A stretch of DNA of 64,000 nucleotides from an uncultured Oscillospiraceae bacterium (GCA_934448295.1 CAKSEY010000002.1:1-64000), one strand, 5' to 3'. Positions 23,834 to 32,553 are shown, counted from the stretch's first letter. A program made the numbers and translations. Notes: generated from the letters alone by a model not told the origin.

Positions 23834-24844
23834 TCAGAAATATTTGTTGGAGTGAGCCTTAACGTACTCAACAACCTCTTCAGCGTAGCAGAACGCCATG
23901 CTTACGCAGGTATCAGCGCAGCCGTAGTAGATCGCGATCCTGCCTGTATCCTTGTCGCAGAGAGCTGCGCAGGGGAATGTAACGTTCTGTACATCGCCAA
24001 CAGTCTCGTAGATCTCACGCGGGTTGATGAGGTACTCGCGGCAGCGATACTTGACCTTCCAGGGCTGATCCTTGTCGAGGATGCATGCGCCGAAGCTGTA
24101 AACGAAGCCGTTGCAGCTCTCGAGAACGCCGTGGTAGAATACCAGCCAGCCCTCGCTTGTCTCTATCGGGATAGGACCTGCGCCGATCTTCTTGGACTCC
24201 CAGCCCTTGTCAGGAGCCATAACGTGTCTGTGCTTGCCCCAGTATGTCATATCCTTGGAGTGAGACAGGTACATATCGCCGAAAGGAGTATGGCCAGAGT
24301 CGGAAGGACGGGAGAACATCACATACTCGCCGTTTATCTTTCTCGGGAACAGAACGCCGTTTCTGTTGAAGGGGAGGTAAGCGTTCTCCATCTGGTGGAA
24401 TTCCTTGAAGTCCTTGGTCCAGCCCACGCCGATGGTAGGCTTCCAGCCGTATGCGTTGCACCATGTGATCCAGAATCTGTCCTCGATCCATACGCAGCGG
24501 GGGTCGTAGCCGTACTGCCACGGATTAGCCTCGGCAGTCGCGGGGTCGTCGTTTATCCACTCTACCTTCTCAGGGTTGATGTTCCAGTGAATGCCGTCCT
24601 CGGAGAAACCAGCGTGGATAGCCATGTTTCTTTCCTTGTCGTCTACACGGAATACGCCTGCGAAGTGACCCTTGTCGCTCTCAAACGGAACAACGGCGGA
24701 GTTGAAGATGGAGTTGCTGGTGGGGAGAAGGTCGCGGGGAATGATCGGGTTAGCGTTGTAACGCCAGATAACGTCCTTGCAGCCCTCGGGTCTGTCCTGC
24801 CAGGGCATATTCGGAATGCTCTGTCCAATGATTTCTAAGCTCAT
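23834..24844 (-). CDS. beta-1,4-mannooligosaccharide phosphorylase, GH130 subfamily 2
   Basis: Phosphorolysis of beta-1,4-mannooligosaccharides to mannose 1-phosphate in the cytoplasm, an energy-saving step in mannan use known from Ruminococcus albus. 336 residues fit the shorter GH130_2 enzymes better than the roughly 390-residue mannosylglucose phosphorylases. Visible: the NPIIP start, GYDPRC with the presumed catalytic Asp, and LVFYHGV near the phosphate site. Start ATG 24844 follows AGAGGTAAAGAC. It has its own promoter and no mannan transporter or mannanase nearby. Confidence 0.88.
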   Translation of the reverse strand: MSLEIIGQSIPNMPWQDRPEGCKDVIWRYNANPIIPRDLLPTSNSIFNSAVVPFESDKGHFAGVFRVDDKERNMAIHAGFSEDGIHWNINPEKVEWINDDPATAEANPWQYGYDPRCVWIEDRFWITWCNAYGWKPTIGVGWTKDFKEFHQMENAYLPFNRNGVLFPRKINGEYVMFSRPSDSGHTPFGDMYLSHSKDMTYWGKHRHVMAPDKGWESKKIGAGPIPIETSEGWLVFYHGVLESCNGFVYSFGACILDKDQPWKVKYRCREYLINPREIYETVGDVQNVTFPCAALCDKDTGRIAIYYGCADTCVSMAFCYAEEVVEYVKAHSNKYF

Positions 24845-24899
24845 GTCTTTACCTCTCATTATTTTTTATCCGGTGCGGAAAGCCGCCCTCTTTAATACT

Positions 24900-24928
24900 A
24901 GTATAGCAAAAATTGCTTCATAATTCAA
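24900..24928 (-). promoter_or_regulatory. promoter of the GH130 gene
   Basis: TTGAAT (complement of 24923-24928), 17-bp spacer, TATACT (complement of 24900-24905). A short inverted GCAAAAATTGC lies in the spacer and may be an operator. Confidence 0.72.
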
Positions 24929-24997
24929 TAGTGTTTTTGACTAAATCTTTCTGGAATATCATGTGCATTATTACCTAAAAGTTAGCTTAAAATTTAC

Positions 24998-26962
24998 TTA
25001 ACAAGAAATCTGCCCCGCCAGCTTCTCCAGAAAGACCTCTCCGGGGACAGGCTTGCTGTAAAAATACCCCTGGAGATAATGCACTCCGTGCTCCGCAAGG
25101 AACTGCGCCTGCTCCTGCGTCTCCACGCCCTCGGCGACGATATGCGAGCCAAGCTGGAGTATCATCGCGATACAGCTATTGAGTATGACCATAGGCTCCT
25201 CGGGATTCTCGCCGAAAGCAGGCCAGATAAGGCTCTTATCCAGCTTGACCAGCTCAAAGCGCACCTTCGCCATCTGCGCCAGGTTGGAATATCCCGTGCC
25301 GAAATCGTCCATAGAGAAATGGCAGCCAAGGCTGCGCAGCCGTTTCATGTTCATGTCGAGAAGCTCGCCGCCGTCTATGGAAGCGGTCTCGGTTATCTCA
25401 AGGTTGATGAACTTCGGCTCTATGCCGTACTTCTGCATTACCGAGGAAAGCTGCGCCGGCAGGGACGGGTCAACGCTCTGCATTCCGGACAGGTTGACCT
25501 CTATGTAGTGTATTCCCTTTTCCCACAGCCTGTTTTCCGCTGCGAAGCTGCACACCTTCTCAAAAACTATGCTGCCTATCTCGGCTATCATTCCCTGCTG
25601 CTCCGCCAGGGGAATGAATATCTCAGGCGAAATGAACCCGAGCTCGCCGCAGTCCTGGAGCCTTACCAGAGCCTCCGCCGAGGCAAAGCGCTTCTCGGTG
25701 GTGGAGTATATCGGCTGGTAGACCACGTTGAAAGCCCTGTCGTTTACCGATTTTGTGAGCACTGCAAGCACCTGCTTGCGGTAGTTCTTGTCCTTTATGG
25801 TGCTGTCGTCTATCCAGAACACCTTGCCGTTTTCATGGTGATGATGGTGCGCGAGGGTGTAATCCAGCGTGTCGTATATCTCGTCCGGGGTCTCGCCGTA
25901 CTTCGGGCACTCCATCACCGTTATGTGATACTGCGGCGTGAACATCCCGGCGCCGTACTCAATATCGAAGTTCGCCGCGCCTGCCCGCTTTAGGAGCGCG
26001 TCCACCTCGTCGCGGTCCTTCACAAACATTGACAGGGTATTTGACCGCGAGTGATAGAACATCGCCCCGGGAACGGCGTTCTTAAGCCTTTCCGCAACTG
26101 TGCGGAGTATCACCTTCATCTGGTCGTAGCCCATGCTCTTGCTTATCTGCTCGTTGTCGTCTATCGTGAAGCTTAGCAGCCAGAATTTCCCGCTGCGCGC
26201 CAGCATTTCCGGCACCATGATATGGAACGCCCGGCGGTTGAGGGTGTCAGTTTCCTCGTCGGCGTAGCGCTTCGGGTTCTCAAAGCTGAGGTAGATGTAC
26301 AACAGCATAAGGCTTATGCCCATGGAGGAGATCAGGATATACTTAGTGATAAACTGGATAAGCGCCACGGCTATCCATATTCCGAGTCCGACTGCAACGG
26401 TTATCCTGCCCTTTCTGTAATCCGCGACCACGTCGCTGTGGTAATGCTTCTTGCTCTTGCAGAGGAGCAGTGCGTAAACGCACACGATATACACGGTTAT
26501 CGAAGCGTACAGAATATAGACCATCAGACCATACGAGTACGCGCCGTGCTCGTCAACATGATAGTATATAGGAGCAAATGCCGAGCCTATCGCCGCAAGA
26601 ATGAACGGTATCACGAACAGCACTACCTGCCATTTTCTGAAACTCTTGCGTATTCCGTAGAGATAGAACACATACAGGAACAGAATTGCCGGCATGAGTT
26701 CAATACTCCCGATAAACAGTATATGGAGCACCCTGTTCAGCGTCGGCGGCACCAGCTTATAGTTAAGCAGAGTATAATACGTTACAATATCTGTCACCAG
26801 ATTGAACGCTCCCAACGCAAGGAAAAATCCGAAGAGCCGCGTTGACCTCAGCGGCAGGCGCTTGCTCCTGATAAAGTCGTATATTATTATCGCCACAACT
26901 CCCAGAGCCAGTATCTGGCATTTAAAATTTATGTCCGTGACGCTAAGCCATTGTCCTTCCAT
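24998..26962 (-). CDS. membrane EAL-domain c-di-GMP phosphodiesterase with degenerate GGDEF
   Basis: 654 residues: about seven transmembrane helices (1-230), a GGDEF-like domain (about 240-385) whose signature is replaced by HSRSNTLSMF, and a C-terminal EAL domain. EAL residues look intact: EALVR at 430-434, NLS, ITET, DDFGTGYS and EGVET, so hydrolysis of c-di-GMP is likely, with the degenerate domain perhaps sensing GTP. An unusual HHHHH run lies at 372-376. It balances the diguanylate cyclase at 9-11 kb. Confidence 0.93.
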   Translation of the reverse strand: MEGQWLSVTDINFKCQILALGVVAIIIYDFIRSKRLPLRSTRLFGFFLALGAFNLVTDIVTYYTLLNYKLVPPTLNRVLHILFIGSIELMPAILFLYVFYLYGIRKSFRKWQVVLFVIPFILAAIGSAFAPIYYHVDEHGAYSYGLMVYILYASITVYIVCVYALLLCKSKKHYHSDVVADYRKGRITVAVGLGIWIAVALIQFITKYILISSMGISLMLLYIYLSFENPKRYADEETDTLNRRAFHIMVPEMLARSGKFWLLSFTIDDNEQISKSMGYDQMKVILRTVAERLKNAVPGAMFYHSRSNTLSMFVKDRDEVDALLKRAGAANFDIEYGAGMFTPQYHITVMECPKYGETPDEIYDTLDYTLAHHHHHENGKVFWIDDSTIKDKNYRKQVLAVLTKSVNDRAFNVVYQPIYSTTEKRFASAEALVRLQDCGELGFISPEIFIPLAEQQGMIAEIGSIVFEKVCSFAAENRLWEKGIHYIEVNLSGMQSVDPSLPAQLSSVMQKYGIEPKFINLEITETASIDGGELLDMNMKRLRSLGCHFSMDDFGTGYSNLAQMAKVRFELVKLDKSLIWPAFGENPEEPMVILNSCIAMILQLGSHIVAEGVETQEQAQFLAEHGVHYLQGYFYSKPVPGEVFLEKLAGQISC

Positions 26963-27001
26963 ATGGAAACCCCTTTCACATTTTTACCTATATCTTATTA
27001 C

Positions 27002-27030
27002 AGTATATCACAAATGCAGTTAAATTTCCA
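27002..27030 (-). promoter_or_regulatory. promoter of the EAL gene
   Basis: Extended -10 TGATATACT (hexamer complement of 27002-27007) with a weak -35 TGGAAA (complement of 27025-27030), 17-bp spacer. The 13-base TTTGTGATATACT is identical to the nrdR promoter. Confidence 0.6.
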
Positions 27031-27140
27031 GTGCTTTAGCTTATTTTGTTATACTTTTGATAATTAGTCGGACAGTCGCCCTAAACAATGATTCTGAACA
27101 GTTAGGATGAATCGCTTAAATAAAAACACAGATACAAGAA

Positions 27141-27181
27141 AAACCCCATCGGCTAGGTTAAAACCTGCCAATGGGGCTTTG
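27141..27181. repeat. 41-bp direct repeat, left copy; also a terminator hairpin
   Basis: Differs from the copy at 28632-28672 in 2 of 41 positions, same orientation. The sequence folds as CCCCATCGGC...GCCAATGGGG. On the minus strand it lies right after the stop of the gene ending at 27183 and is followed by TTTTTC, so it works as that gene's terminator. The two copies bracket the AT-rich island. Confidence 0.88.
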
Positions 27182-27182
27182 T

Positions 27183-27887
27183 TCAGTTAAGTTTTGATCC
27201 ACATTTTCCACAAAAGCCAGCACTCTTTGTATTGCGGTGCCTGCATTTGGGACATATTGAAAATTTAATTAATGGTATCCACAAGAAAACAAATGCCGCT
27301 ATAAGGCATAGATGTGGCAAAATATCAAATACAATACGATGAGATATATCAAAAACTGTATAGCCCATATTCCCGTATTTAACATTGAAATGAATCAATT
27401 CTATCACTAGTGGAATTATATTTGACATAAAAGAAAATGAGATGATCATGTATGGCGTTATATTTTTATCTTTATATTCCTTTACTCTCAGAAGAATGAC
27501 CACTGAAACACAAGAAACACAAGATAACAGTGCTACAATTATAGAAATAATATTGTAAAAGCTTACCTCATATCTAAACAATACAATCGCATAGGTAATT
27601 GTGTTCAATAAAGCAACCAAAGCCAGCAATGATAAAGTTAGAATGAAGATTTTCTTTCTAAAACCGAGCCATAGACAAACCACAGACAACAGAATTATTG
27701 CCCCAAGTATATATAATGACAAATTATAAATTATGTCGGCTGGTGGCACATATTTTATATTTTCAAGTACATAACCCAAATTTACAAAAGCCGTTTGCAG
27801 AAAATTAAAAGCATAAACTCCCAGCAACACAATAAAAGGAATAAAATATTGCTTTTTACCGCCGAAATAGCGCAATGCCCTATTCAT
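27183..27887 (-). CDS. polytopic membrane protein with C-terminal zinc ribbon, unknown
   Basis: 234 residues. About six transmembrane helices fill residues 15-205; the last 25 form a zinc ribbon with CPKC and CGKC. Codons and base content are strongly A/T-biased compared with the genes on either side, a sign of transfer. It lies 18 bases downstream of the 109-residue zinc-ribbon protein gene and shares its promoter. Not recognised; no function assigned. Confidence 0.7.
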   Translation of the reverse strand: MNRALRYFGGKKQYFIPFIVLLGVYAFNFLQTAFVNLGYVLENIKYVPPADIIYNLSLYILGAIILLSVVCLWLGFRKKIFILTLSLLALVALLNTITYAIVLFRYEVSFYNIISIIVALLSCVSCVSVVILLRVKEYKDKNITPYMIISFSFMSNIIPLVIELIHFNVKYGNMGYTVFDISHRIVFDILPHLCLIAAFVFLWIPLIKFSICPKCRHRNTKSAGFCGKCGSKLN

Positions 27888-27905
27888 GACTTCTCTCCTC
27901 CTGTT

Positions 27906-28235
27906 TTAATTATCATTTTTAGGGTTGCCGCACTTATCACAGAAATTATTAGATGAAGAGTTTTTTGCCATACATACTGGACAAGTCCACTCCTGAACAT
28001 CATTCTGAGAATCATTCGCTAATTTGTTGTCGGAACCTAATTTGAGAATATTTTTCGACATCTCAATAAGCATACCCCAAACAGCATGAAAAGCTAAAAC
28101 GACAATCAATCCGATTAAAACTACAGCCCACCAATATTTTTTTCCATAAAAGGAAAGTGATATTACAGTTATGAATCCCCCTACCATACTAATGTACATA
28201 AGAACATTATTAAACTTAGTCCAACCTTTACGCAT
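27906..28235 (-). CDS. small membrane protein with C-terminal zinc ribbon, unknown
   Basis: 109 residues: two transmembrane helices (about 10-30 and 35-55), a polar linker and a zinc ribbon with CPVC and CDKC. Same architecture in miniature as the next gene, and the same A/T bias. Preceded by GGAGGTATTT and by a strong promoter carrying two operators. First gene of the island's minus-strand operon. Confidence 0.7.
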   Translation of the reverse strand: MRKGWTKFNNVLMYISMVGGFITVISLSFYGKKYWWAVVLIGLIVVLAFHAVWGMLIEMSKNILKLGSDNKLANDSQNDVQEWTCPVCMAKNSSSNNFCDKCGNPKNDN

Positions 28236-28261
28236 AAAAATACCTCCACACTTTAATTTAT

Positions 28262-28306
28262 AATTCCATTTTGGAATTAATATAATTATAATTCCATTTT
28301 AGAATT
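28262..28306. promoter_or_regulatory. paired operators for the XRE regulator (predicted)
   Basis: Site 1 (28262-28278) is a perfect inverted repeat AATTCCA-TTT-TGGAATT. Site 2 (28290-28306) has the same left half and TAGAATT on the right, one mismatch. Centres are 28 bp apart. They occupy the minus-strand promoter between the island's divergent genes, as expected for autoregulation by an HTH dimer. Confidence 0.72.
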
Positions 28307-28313
28307 TTGTCAA
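28285..28313 (-). promoter_or_regulatory. promoter of the zinc-ribbon membrane protein operon
   Basis: Perfect TTGACA (complement of 28308-28313), 17-bp spacer, perfect TATAAT (complement of 28285-28290). One operator fills the spacer and another lies just downstream of the -10, so the strong promoter is likely held off by a repressor. Confidence 0.82.
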
Positions 28314-28366
28314 GTACTTTTTTATATATAATTTGTGTTAGAACATATAAAGTGAGGGCTGAACCA

Positions 28367-28612
28367 TTGAAAATACGAAAGCAGGATTACGGAACTGCAA
28401 ATATAGTAGGTAGAAATATTGAACGAATTCGCAAAGAACGAAATATAAAACAAAAAGATTTTATTGCTATGATGCAAACTGCCGGGTGTGATATCAACCC
28501 AACAAGCTATTCAAAATTAGAGGGACAGGTTCGTGCGGCAAATGATAAAGAACTATATGTAATTGCCAAAATTCTTAATACATCTATTGATTCTCTGTTT
28601 GAATCAAAGTAA
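28367..28612 (+). CDS. XRE-family HTH transcriptional regulator
   Basis: 81 residues, essentially one helix-turn-helix domain (IVGRNIERIRKERNIKQKDF...YSKLEGQVR...LYVIAKILNTSIDSLF landmarks). Start TTG 28367 lies eight bases after GTGAGGG; the open frame to 28307 overlaps the promoter. It is divergent from the zinc-ribbon genes with two palindromic sites between them, so it is the probable repressor of that operon. A/T-rich like the rest of the island. Confidence 0.85.
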   Translation: MKIRKQDYGTANIVGRNIERIRKERNIKQKDFIAMMQTAGCDINPTSYSKLEGQVRAANDKELYVIAKILNTSIDSLFESK

Positions 28613-28626
28613 AAAATACACGCAAA

Positions 28627-28672
28627 ACAAAAAGCCCCATCGGCTAGGTTAAAACCTGCCGATGGGGCTTTG
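28627..28672 (-). terminator. terminator of nifJ; right copy of the 41-bp direct repeat
   Basis: On the minus strand GCCCCATCGGC pairs with GCCGATGGGGC and is followed by TTTTTGTTTTG. It is the natural terminator of nifJ. The repeat part, 28632-28672, matches 27141-27181 in 39 of 41 positions, which marks the right edge of the AT-rich island. Confidence 0.88.
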
Positions 28673-28702
28673 ACGCAGTAGACGCGCCTTTATCGCCGTT
28701 AT

Positions 28703-31700
28703 TTAGTCGTTCTTGAACTCGTCGCCGTACATTGTCTGGAGCTCAACCAGGTGCTTGTACTTAGCGGCAGCGTTCTTAACTGCCCTGTCGAACAGAACGG
28801 TTGCTCTCTCAGGGTTAGCACGCATGAGGGAGTTGTAACGTACCTCTCTCATCATGAACGCCTTGTAATCGCCTGTCGGAGCCTTGCTGTCGAGGGAGAA
28901 CGGGTTCTTGCCCTCGTCTGCCAGAGCCGGGTTGAAGCGGAACAGGTGCCAGTAACCAGCCTCTACTGCTTCCTTCTCAACCTGCTGTGCGATGGTCAGA
29001 CCGCCCTTGATACCGTGGTTGATGCACGGTGCATAAGCGATGATGAGGGACGGACCGTCATAAGCCTCAGCCTCTGCTATCGCCTTGAGGCACTGGTTCT
29101 TGTCCGCGCCCATGGAGATCTGTGCAACATAAACATAGCCGTAGCTCATTGCGATGCCTGCCAGATCCTTCTTCTTGACGTCCTTACCGCCTGCCGCAAA
29201 CTGTGCGACCGCGCCTACGTTAGTAGCCTTGGAAGCCTGTCCGCCGGTGTTGGAGTAAACCTCGGTATCGAATACCAGGATATTTACGTTCTTGCCGGAA
29301 GCGATAACGTGGTCAAGTCCGCCGTAGCCGATATCGTAAGCCCAGCCGTCGCCGCCGAAGATCCACTGGCTCTTCTTGGAGAGGTAGTTCTTTGCCGCGA
29401 GAATCTCGCCAACGATGCCGTCCTTTGCAGGGCACTGCTCAAGGGCGTTTACGAGCTTCTTGGTAGCTGCTGCGTTAGCCTTGCCGTCGTTCTCGGTTGC
29501 AAAGTACTCGTCGATAAGCGCCTTAGCGTCGTCGTGAGCGGCCTCGCGTGCTTCCTTCAGCTTCTTCTGAACTCTCTTTCTCAGGGTATCCTGAGCGAGG
29601 AACATACCGTAACCGAACTCTGCGTTATCCTCGAACAGTGAGTTAGCCCAAGCCGGACCCTTGCCCTCCTTGTTGGTGGTGTACGGAGTGGACGGCTCAG
29701 AGCCTGCCCAGATAGAGGAGCAGCCTGTTGCGTTTGCAATGTACATTCTGTCGCCGAAGAGCTGTGTAACGATCTTAGCATACGGAGTCTCACCGCAGCC
29801 TGCGCACGCACCGGAGAATTCAAGCAGCGGCTGCTTGAACTGAGAGCCCTTGACTGTGGTCTCCTTGAACTTCTCGTGAACCTCGGGCTTGTCGGAAACA
29901 GCCTTGGATACAGCGTAGTCGAATACCGGCTGCTGATCCATCTGGGTCTCGATGGGCTTCATTGTGAGAGCCTTGGTCTTAGCCGGGCAAACCTGTGCGC
30001 ACACGCCGCAGCCTGTGCAGTCCAGGGTAGAAATTGCCATTGTGTACTTCATGCCGGGGAGCTGCATAGCGTCCTTCAGCTTTACGGAAGCGGGAGCCGC
30101 CGCAGCCTCGTCAGCGGAGAGGATAACCGGACGGATAACTGCGTGCGGGCAGACGAATGCACACTGGTTGCACTCGATACAGTTCTCGGGGATCCACTCG
30201 GGAACGTCCACCGCAATGCCGCGCTTCTCATATGCCGCAGAGCCCTGCGGGAATGTGCCGTCAACGATGCCCATATCAACGAATGTGGATACGGGAATCT
30301 GGTCGCCGCGCTGTGCGTTAACGGGGATCTGTACCTTGTTAACGAAATCAACGAGGAACTTGTTGTCGCCCTCAGCCTTGTGCTCGGGCAGCTTGCCCTG
30401 GCAGTCAGCCCAGGAAGCGGGAACGTCAACCTTGATGACCTCGCCTGCGCCCTTGTCGATAGCGGCGTAGTTCATGTTGACAATGTCGTCGCCCTTCTTT
30501 GCAAAGGACTTGTACGCCATCTTCTTCATGTAGGTGATAGCGTCCTCCGGCGGAATGATATTCGCGATGGAGAAGAACGCGGACTGGAGCACGGTGTTGG
30601 TCTTGTTGCCCAGACCTATTTCCCTTGCAACCTTGTTAGCGTTGATGATATAGAAGTTGATGTTGTTCTTTGCGATGTAAGCCTTTACCGGCGCGGGGAG
30701 CTTCTCGTCCAGCTCGTCCACAGTCCAGTGGCAGTTCAGCAGGAAAGAGCCGCCCGGAACTACGTCCTCAACCATATCGTACTTGTCGATATATGACGGG
30801 TTGTGACAGGCAACGAAGTTAGCCTTGTTGATGAAGTATGTGGACTTTATCGGAGTCTTACCGAAGCGCAGGTGAGAAATCGTTACTCCGCCGGACTTCT
30901 TGGAGTCGTAAGCGAAGTATGCCTGCGCGTACATATCGGTGTGGTCGCCGATGATCTTGATGGAGTTCTTGTTAGCGCCGACGGTACCGTCAGAGCCGAG
31001 ACCCCAGAACTTGCAGCAGGTCGTGCCCTCGGGAGTGGTGTTCGGATTCTCTGTGATATCGAGGGACAGATGTGTAACATCATCATTGATACCCAGTGTG
31101 AACACCGGCTTTGTGGTGTTGTTGTAAACTGCGATGATCTGAGCCGGGTTGCAGTCCTTGGAGCCGAGACCGTAACGTCCGGTGAATACCTGAGCGTCCT
31201 GGAACTTGTTCTCCTTCTTGAGCGCTGCAACTACGTCGAGGTACAGCGGTTCGCCGAGGGAGCCGGGCTCCTTGGTTCTGTCGAGTACGGAGATCTTCTT
31301 TACTGTTGCCGGGATAGCTGCGGCAAATGCGGAGGAAACGAACGGTCTGTACAGTCTTACCTTTACAAGACCGACCTTTCTGCCCTGCTTGAGCAGGTAG
31401 TCGATAGTCTCCTCGATGGTGTCGCATACGGAGCCCATTGCTACGATGACTTCCTCAGCGTCAGATGCGCCGTAGTAGTTGAACAGCTTGTAATCTGTGC
31501 CGATCTCTGCGTTTACCTTGTCCATGTACTCGGTAACTACGTTCGGGATATTGTTGTAATAGGTGTTGCAAGCCTCGCGAGCCTGGAAGAAGATATCAGG
31601 GTTCTGGGCTGTGCCGTGGAGCACGGGCTTCTCAGGGTTGAGGGCTCTGTCGCGGAATGCCTGAACAGCGTCCATGTCTACCATGCCCTTGAGGGTCTCG

Positions 31701-32263
31701 TAGTCCCACTTCTCGATTTTCTGGATCTCGTGAGAGGTACGGAAGCCGTCGAAGAAGTGCAAGAACGGAACTCTGCCCTTGATAGCGGACAGATGTGCAA
31801 CTGCGCCGAGGTCCATAACCTCCTGAGGGTTGGTGGAGCAGAGCATTGCATAACCTGTCTGGCGGCAGGCGTAGATATCGCTGTGGTCGCCGAAGATAGA
31901 AAGCGCATGGGAAGCGAGAGCTCGTGCAGATACATGAATAACTGACGGAAGCAGCTCGCCTGCGATCTTGTACATATTAGGGATCATCAGGAGCAGACCC
32001 TGGGACGCAGTGTATGTGGTAGTCAGCGCGCCTGCGGAAAGGGAGCCGTGAACGGCACCGGCAGCGCCCGCCTCGGACTGCATTTCTACGACCTTTACCT
32101 GCTCGCCGAAGATGTTCTTGACGCCTGCTGTGGACCAGGAATCCGTCACCTCAGCCATTACGGAAGAGGGGGTGATGGGATAGATGGCCGCCAGGTCAGT
32201 GAACGCATAGGACACATGAGCCGCAGCGTTGTTGCCATCCATTGTTTGCATTTCTCTTGCCAT
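28703..32263 (-). CDS. nifJ: pyruvate:ferredoxin (flavodoxin) oxidoreductase
   Basis: Converts pyruvate and CoA to acetyl-CoA and CO2, passing electrons to ferredoxin; a central enzyme of anaerobic fermentation. 1186 residues, the full homodimeric form: N-terminal pyruvate-binding domains (YPITPSSVMAE), a central two-cluster ferredoxin domain (CIECNQCAFVCPHA and CTGCGVCAQVCPAK), and the C-terminal TPP-binding domain (GDGWAYDIGYGGLDH, YSNTGGQASKAT) with extra cluster cysteines (CAGCGETPY). GGAGG precedes the ATG. Own promoter and terminator. Confidence 0.97.
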   Translation of the reverse strand: MAREMQTMDGNNAAAHVSYAFTDLAAIYPITPSSVMAEVTDSWSTAGVKNIFGEQVKVVEMQSEAGAAGAVHGSLSAGALTTTYTASQGLLLMIPNMYKIAGELLPSVIHVSARALASHALSIFGDHSDIYACRQTGYAMLCSTNPQEVMDLGAVAHLSAIKGRVPFLHFFDGFRTSHEIQKIEKWDYETLKGMVDMDAVQAFRDRALNPEKPVLHGTAQNPDIFFQAREACNTYYNNIPNVVTEYMDKVNAEIGTDYKLFNYYGASDAEEVIVAMGSVCDTIEETIDYLLKQGRKVGLVKVRLYRPFVSSAFAAAIPATVKKISVLDRTKEPGSLGEPLYLDVVAALKKENKFQDAQVFTGRYGLGSKDCNPAQIIAVYNNTTKPVFTLGINDDVTHLSLDITENPNTTPEGTTCCKFWGLGSDGTVGANKNSIKIIGDHTDMYAQAYFAYDSKKSGGVTISHLRFGKTPIKSTYFINKANFVACHNPSYIDKYDMVEDVVPGGSFLLNCHWTVDELDEKLPAPVKAYIAKNNINFYIINANKVAREIGLGNKTNTVLQSAFFSIANIIPPEDAITYMKKMAYKSFAKKGDDIVNMNYAAIDKGAGEVIKVDVPASWADCQGKLPEHKAEGDNKFLVDFVNKVQIPVNAQRGDQIPVSTFVDMGIVDGTFPQGSAAYEKRGIAVDVPEWIPENCIECNQCAFVCPHAVIRPVILSADEAAAAPASVKLKDAMQLPGMKYTMAISTLDCTGCGVCAQVCPAKTKALTMKPIETQMDQQPVFDYAVSKAVSDKPEVHEKFKETTVKGSQFKQPLLEFSGACAGCGETPYAKIVTQLFGDRMYIANATGCSSIWAGSEPSTPYTTNKEGKGPAWANSLFEDNAEFGYGMFLAQDTLRKRVQKKLKEAREAAHDDAKALIDEYFATENDGKANAAATKKLVNALEQCPAKDGIVGEILAAKNYLSKKSQWIFGGDGWAYDIGYGGLDHVIASGKNVNILVFDTEVYSNTGGQASKATNVGAVAQFAAGGKDVKKKDLAGIAMSYGYVYVAQISMGADKNQCLKAIAEAEAYDGPSLIIAYAPCINHGIKGGLTIAQQVEKEAVEAGYWHLFRFNPALADEGKNPFSLDSKAPTGDYKAFMMREVRYNSLMRANPERATVLFDRAVKNAAAKYKHLVELQTMYGDEFKND

Positions 32264-32360
32264 TGGATTTTTTCCTCCTTAATATTACAGACAGGTTAAC
32301 TGTCCGCTTCTGACCGCCGCCGGGGAGCCCGAACGGCGCACTTGTTTCAGCTTATCTAAT

Positions 32361-32389
32361 ATCATAGCACAAATTCTTCAATTTGTAAA
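32361..32389 (-). promoter_or_regulatory. nifJ promoter with operator in the spacer
   Basis: TTTACA (complement of 32384-32389), 17-bp spacer, TATGAT (complement of 32361-32366). The interval 32369-32386 is a perfect inverted repeat ACAAATT-CTTC-AATTTGT, exactly between the two hexamers and touching the -35. The leader to the start codon is about 95 bases. Confidence 0.68.
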
Positions 32390-32495
32390 TACCTAAACCG
32401 ATTTTTTCAGATTCTTTGTACAAATTGCACCAATTCCTGTCACTTTTATGCACAATATGCAATTAGACTATGCTAACAGAGCATAACTGGAAAAA

Positions 32496-32545
32496 ACAAA
32501 AAGCAGCCGTATTTTCAAGATACAGCCGCCGAAAAATAACCCGCC
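32496..32545 (-). terminator. terminator of the flagellar operon after cheD
   Basis: Two stacked elements on the minus strand: ACCCCGCAGGGCGGGTTATTTTT, then GCGGCTGTAT pairing with ATACGGCTGC, followed by TTTTTGTTTTTT. They begin just after the cheD stop and close the 26-kb operon. Confidence 0.82.
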
Positions 32546-32553
32546 CTGCGGGG

